From JASLEW01 sp035544895 (lineage in GTDB: Bacteria; Acidobacteriota; Thermoanaerobaculia; Multivoradales; UBA5704): 64,000 nt of DNA. The stretch lies in the NCBI GenBank assembly GCA_035544895.1, contig DASZZM010000035.1:158883-222882 (forward strand), given 5' to 3'. A program made the position numbers and the translations under genes. Below the pieces are notes generated by a model, which did no database searches, was not told the DNA's origin, and worked only from the letters and a program-made list of their open reading frames with translations. Shown one piece after another: positions 61,467-64,000 of this stretch. Within the stretch, counting starts at the first letter, position 1. Each line of letters begins with the position of its first letter.

Positions 61467-61793
61467 CTAAGAACTACCCTTGGCCGGCTCTGCGGTCAAA
61501 GTATATGCGCAGATTGCGGCCCTGTCGCAGGTGATCGCGATACCGCTACCTGGCTGCACATCAGCAGCGAAGATGGAATTCCCGCCTAAGGGAACGCCGC
61601 CGATGGGATTGCCGGTGGCAGCGCCCACGTTGACCTGCCCGTTTTGTACGACAAGGTTGATTGCCACTCTCCACACCAGAGGTGACACGCTCGGAGGAGG
61701 TGGCACGCTCGGGCTCGGAGGCGGCCCGATGGTGTCATTGCGGAAAACTTCCCGCGTCTCACCTGACCCGATCACTCCAACTGTAGTTGTCAT
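61467..61793 (-). CDS. Small hypothetical protein with Pro/Ser-rich segment
   Basis: 108 residues preceded by AGGAAGAGG. A Pro-rich stretch (GPPPSPSVPPPPSVSP) at ~24-40 is followed by a beta-like core (VWRVAINLVVQNGQVNVGAATGNPIGG in part, GIAITCDRAAICAYTL). No family recognised. Confidence 0.5.
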   Translation of the reverse strand: MTTTVGVIGSGETREVFRNDTIGPPPSPSVPPPPSVSPLVWRVAINLVVQNGQVNVGAATGNPIGGVPLGGNSIFAADVQPGSGIAITCDRAAICAYTLTAEPAKGSS

Positions 61794-62577
61794 TGCCTCT
61801 TCCTTCCTCGAAGGCGCCGAAAGTTTGCCGCCGCACCGCCCCTGCGAGCACGACGCAGAGCAGCCACCGCGTCCGCTTGATCATAGACTCTCGCTTTTGG
61901 ACGATCCTAGCAGCGCTCTAACGATATTGGCAAGCCTATAGCCTCATTGCTATCATTCGATTGCACTTTCGCTGCGGCATGGTTCGCCACAGGCGCTACT
62001 CGAGCACCGTGCAGCACTCCCGCCTCGAGGGCTTCAGCACGGCGCGCGTGCGGTCGCGCACACCGAACTTGGCGAGGATACTCTTAGATGAAATGAGAGA
62101 AGAAAGAGAGAGAACTTCCGCGCCCGGCCCACCTCGGCTACGCTCCTCCCTTCCTGCGTGGCCTGTCCGTGATCCTACCGACTCGCTCGTCCCTACCCGC
62201 GCGGCGGCCCACACCCCCGGGCGCTTCGCTCGCCCCGCCCTCCTCTTTCCTCGCCGGTTCTTCTCGCTCCGCTGTAACGGCCGACACTCGGCGGAACGCC
62301 TCATAAACGAGGGCGATGTGGCTGTCGCTGAGCTTGAGATCCTCCTTGCCTGTACCCAACGGCAGAAGGCCGCCAGAACGGATGAGGAGCGGCGTGTGAT
62401 CTTCCTTGGGGGGCAGCGAGAGTTGAGACGGCGCGGCTTCAACGCGCTGTTGGAGCCAGAGATCCAAGAGATCATGTCAGACAAGCGCGGCGGGCTTTTC
62501 GGGATCGGCTGCAAGCGTCCACGGTAGAGAAAATGCGTCATCCAACACTAGGCATGACGATAGCCAGGGTCGTTGCG
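61794..62577. other. Region without a confident gene
   Basis: Several overlapping open frames on both strands, none with convincing composition. A minus-strand stretch near 62300-62470 (LSLPPKEDHTPLLIRSGG, LSDSHIALVYEAFRR) is the most protein-like and could be a remnant of an element gene. Confidence 0.35.
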
Positions 62578-62805
62578 TCAGCGCAGAGGCTCTCTCCGGT
62601 CGGACGTAGAGCACCGAACGCACTTCGCCACGTACTCTTCGAGATCTGTGAGACGGTATTGGACGCGCCGCCCTATCTTTACAAAGGAAGGACCGCGACC
62701 AGACACGCGCCAGTTTTGCAACGTCTTCACAGAAAGGTTCAGGAATAGAGCTGCGTCCTTTTCACCGAGCAGGGGCGAACTTATGTGGCTTTGATTTGTG
62801 GGCAT
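62578..62805 (-). CDS. Excisionase/AlpA-type helix-turn-helix DNA-binding protein
   Basis: 75 residues from the ATG at 62805 (GGAGGAGAT just upstream). MerR-like small HTH: LLGEKDAALFLNLSVKTLQNWRVSGRGP, then FVKIGRRVQYRLTDLEEYVAKC. Such proteins regulate integration or replication of plasmids and integrative elements, which fits the MobC-like gene and the transposase nearby. Confidence 0.8.
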   Translation of the reverse strand: MPTNQSHISSPLLGEKDAALFLNLSVKTLQNWRVSGRGPSFVKIGRRVQYRLTDLEEYVAKCVRCSTSDRREPLR

Positions 62806-63249
62806 CACATCTCCTCCGCGGCGTGCGGCTGCTGGCGCTCATCTGGCTCCGTCAAACTCTTAGGCTGATGGGCGCCGAATAAACAAAGTGGAACCCGGCT
62901 CCCTGGTGGCCTATGGAAGCTGACGAGTTGTGGAAGGCGCGGAAATCGGCTCACGCTCCGTTGCGCTACGCTGCCCCACACCCCCTCGCCGATTTTCGCA
63001 CCTCCCACAACTCTTGGACAGGGACTCCCGCTTCGCTTCGCTCCGCTCCCGCCCTGCCACCCTCGGCCCCGACCACAGCTCCCACAGGCCCGACGACGAG
63101 TTCTTGGTTTGCATGGCGGAAGAAGAAGAAACAGCAGCCCGCGGACGAAGACTAAGCCTCTACACTCACCGGCGTTCACTCTGTCCATGGTCCAAATCTA
63201 AGCACAAGGTGCCTGTCCAATGGCAAGAATCGCGGGTAGACTATGTCTC
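62806..63249. other. Region without a confident gene
   Basis: About 440 bases between the excisionase-like and MobC-like genes. Open frames are present but low-complexity (Pro/Arg/Lys-rich) with no recognised fold; it could hold a transfer origin. Confidence 0.35.
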
Positions 63250-63660
63250 TTAATCTGCCTTCCGATCACCGGGCGATTGTAGGCCAAGCAGCTCACGCCG
63301 GAGAGAGCGGATGTTGGCGAGAAGTTCCTCGAGAAGCGCCTGAAGGCCCAGCGGAGCCCTTCCCTGGTGGAGCAGCTTCACAAGCTGATTCAAGTTATTG
63401 CCGATCGCGTTGAGCTCGCCGACCGCCGCCAGGTTGACGGCGGGCGCGACCGAGCGGCGGGGTCGGTAGCGGAGCACCATTCGGCGCAGCAGCGTTGCAC
63501 GGCCGACGCCGGCGAGCTGCGCGTGGCTGTCGAGAATCTGCAACTCGGTTTCGGTTATCCGAATGGAGATCTTTCTAGTCAGCCGCGCCGACTCGGAAAG
63601 CCTCGGTCGGCCGCCGCGCCACCCACACCGCATCTCCGACGGGGGCTCGCGTGTCGTCAT
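63250..63660 (-). CDS. MobC-like plasmid mobilisation protein
   Basis: 136 residues from the ATG at 63660. The N-terminal ribbon-helix-helix-like part is RLTRKISIRITETELQILDSHAQLAGVGRATLLRRMVL in part; the MobC hallmark, AVGELNAIGNNLNQLVKLLHQG, follows, with helices ELLANIRSLRRELLG at the end. MobC-type proteins help relaxases nick at oriT. No relaxase gene is in the window; it may lie beyond, or downstream sequence may have been lost. Confidence 0.75.
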   Translation of the reverse strand: MTTREPPSEMRCGWRGGRPRLSESARLTRKISIRITETELQILDSHAQLAGVGRATLLRRMVLRYRPRRSVAPAVNLAAVGELNAIGNNLNQLVKLLHQGRAPLGLQALLEELLANIRSLRRELLGLQSPGDRKAD

Positions 63661-63948
63661 GCGAAGAGTGGAGCACAAGCGGTGCGGATGGCGCCAAAAG
63701 CGGGCGAGTTTCACATGCGAAACTCGGAACGGCGAGCGCCAGCGTCGCCTATCCAGACTGAGTGATGCGCGATTTACCCTGCTAAACCGGACGTAGCGGC
63801 AGCTCTCCGAGGAGCCTTGCTCCGAGCCCTCCGAGCCGCCCGCGGCGGCGAGCGCGTTCCAGCAGCCCGTGGTGAAAGTGGTTTAAACATCTTGAGTTAG
63901 CGGTCGAGGGCCGGTAAACTTGGAGGCAGCTTCTGGAGGACTCCAAGC

Positions 63949-64000
63949 ATGGCGATGGGCAAGCGCAAGCGGCACCGGCAGCCTCCACTGTGGGTCGAGA
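63949..64000 (+). CDS. Transposase N-terminus, cut by window end
   Basis: 17 codons from an ATG (GGAGGA 9 bases before): MAMGKRKRHRQPPLWVE. This start is typical of transposases of IS1182/IS5-type elements (MAMG-KRK--LWV). The IS left end would lie between ~63870 and 63948; no inverted repeat can be verified without the other end. Confidence 0.5.
   Translation, partial: MAMGKRKRHRQPPLWVE

Overview
The window is high-GC bacterial chromosome with tightly packed genes. It suggests an Acidobacteriota genome, possibly close to the Thermoanaerobaculia. The grounds are secreted proteins that end in a C-terminal module I associate with that group (three copies here), a truncated HAF-type secreted protein, many signal-peptide peptidases, and large STAND/TPR and protein-kinase fusion proteins. 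The assignment is an inference; there is no rRNA gene, and I found no tRNA gene.

Left part (1-19.4 kb): the end of an M48 zinc peptidase, a conserved protein whose 5' end abuts a PIN/Phd toxin-antitoxin pair, and then purine degradation. A deaminase of the guanine/8-oxoguanine type is divergent from an overlapping operon for allantoinase, allantoicase, OHCU decarboxylase, 5-hydroxyisourate hydrolase and urate oxidase. The three-subunit xanthine dehydrogenase of the same route lies at 15.2-19.0 kb. Between the two halves sit a two-gene operon (SIR2-TIR protein plus a STAND NTPase with transmembrane, coiled-coil and TPR parts) that looks like an NAD-depleting abortive-infection module, and a sulfotransferase-SCP2 fusion.

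Middle (19.6-41 kb): a lipoprotein dipeptidyl-peptidase III; a 2-aminobenzoate (anthranilate) catabolic operon (RidA, CoA ligase, acyl-CoA dehydrogenase, enoyl-CoA hydratase, FAD/FMN aminobenzoyl-CoA monooxygenase-reductase); secreted or periplasmic proteins (metzincin-like protein, glycosidase-like barrel, TlpA-like thioredoxin, AsmA/DUF748-like, DUF2911-TPR); and a decayed spot with a MazF remnant joined to a headless EamA transporter.

Right-middle (41-57 kb): a second STAND-TPR protein (DUF4062 N-terminus), a secreted serine protease, a kinase-alpha/beta-hydrolase fusion, a class C beta-lactamase-like hydrolase, a PQQ-propeller membrane protein, a YfhO-like membrane protein whose 3' end runs into a TPR-protein fragment, and small secreted enzymes.

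Right end (57-64 kb): lower coding density, several toxin-antitoxin-type genes each preceded by an inverted repeat, an orphan XRE regulator, a DUF6883/DUF4926 pair, an excisionase-like HTH protein, a MobC-like mobilisation protein and the start of a transposase. It reads as a mobile island entering the window's right edge. A 20-22 base palindromic repeat occurs four times between 25 and 34 kb, twice inside the acyl-CoA dehydrogenase gene.
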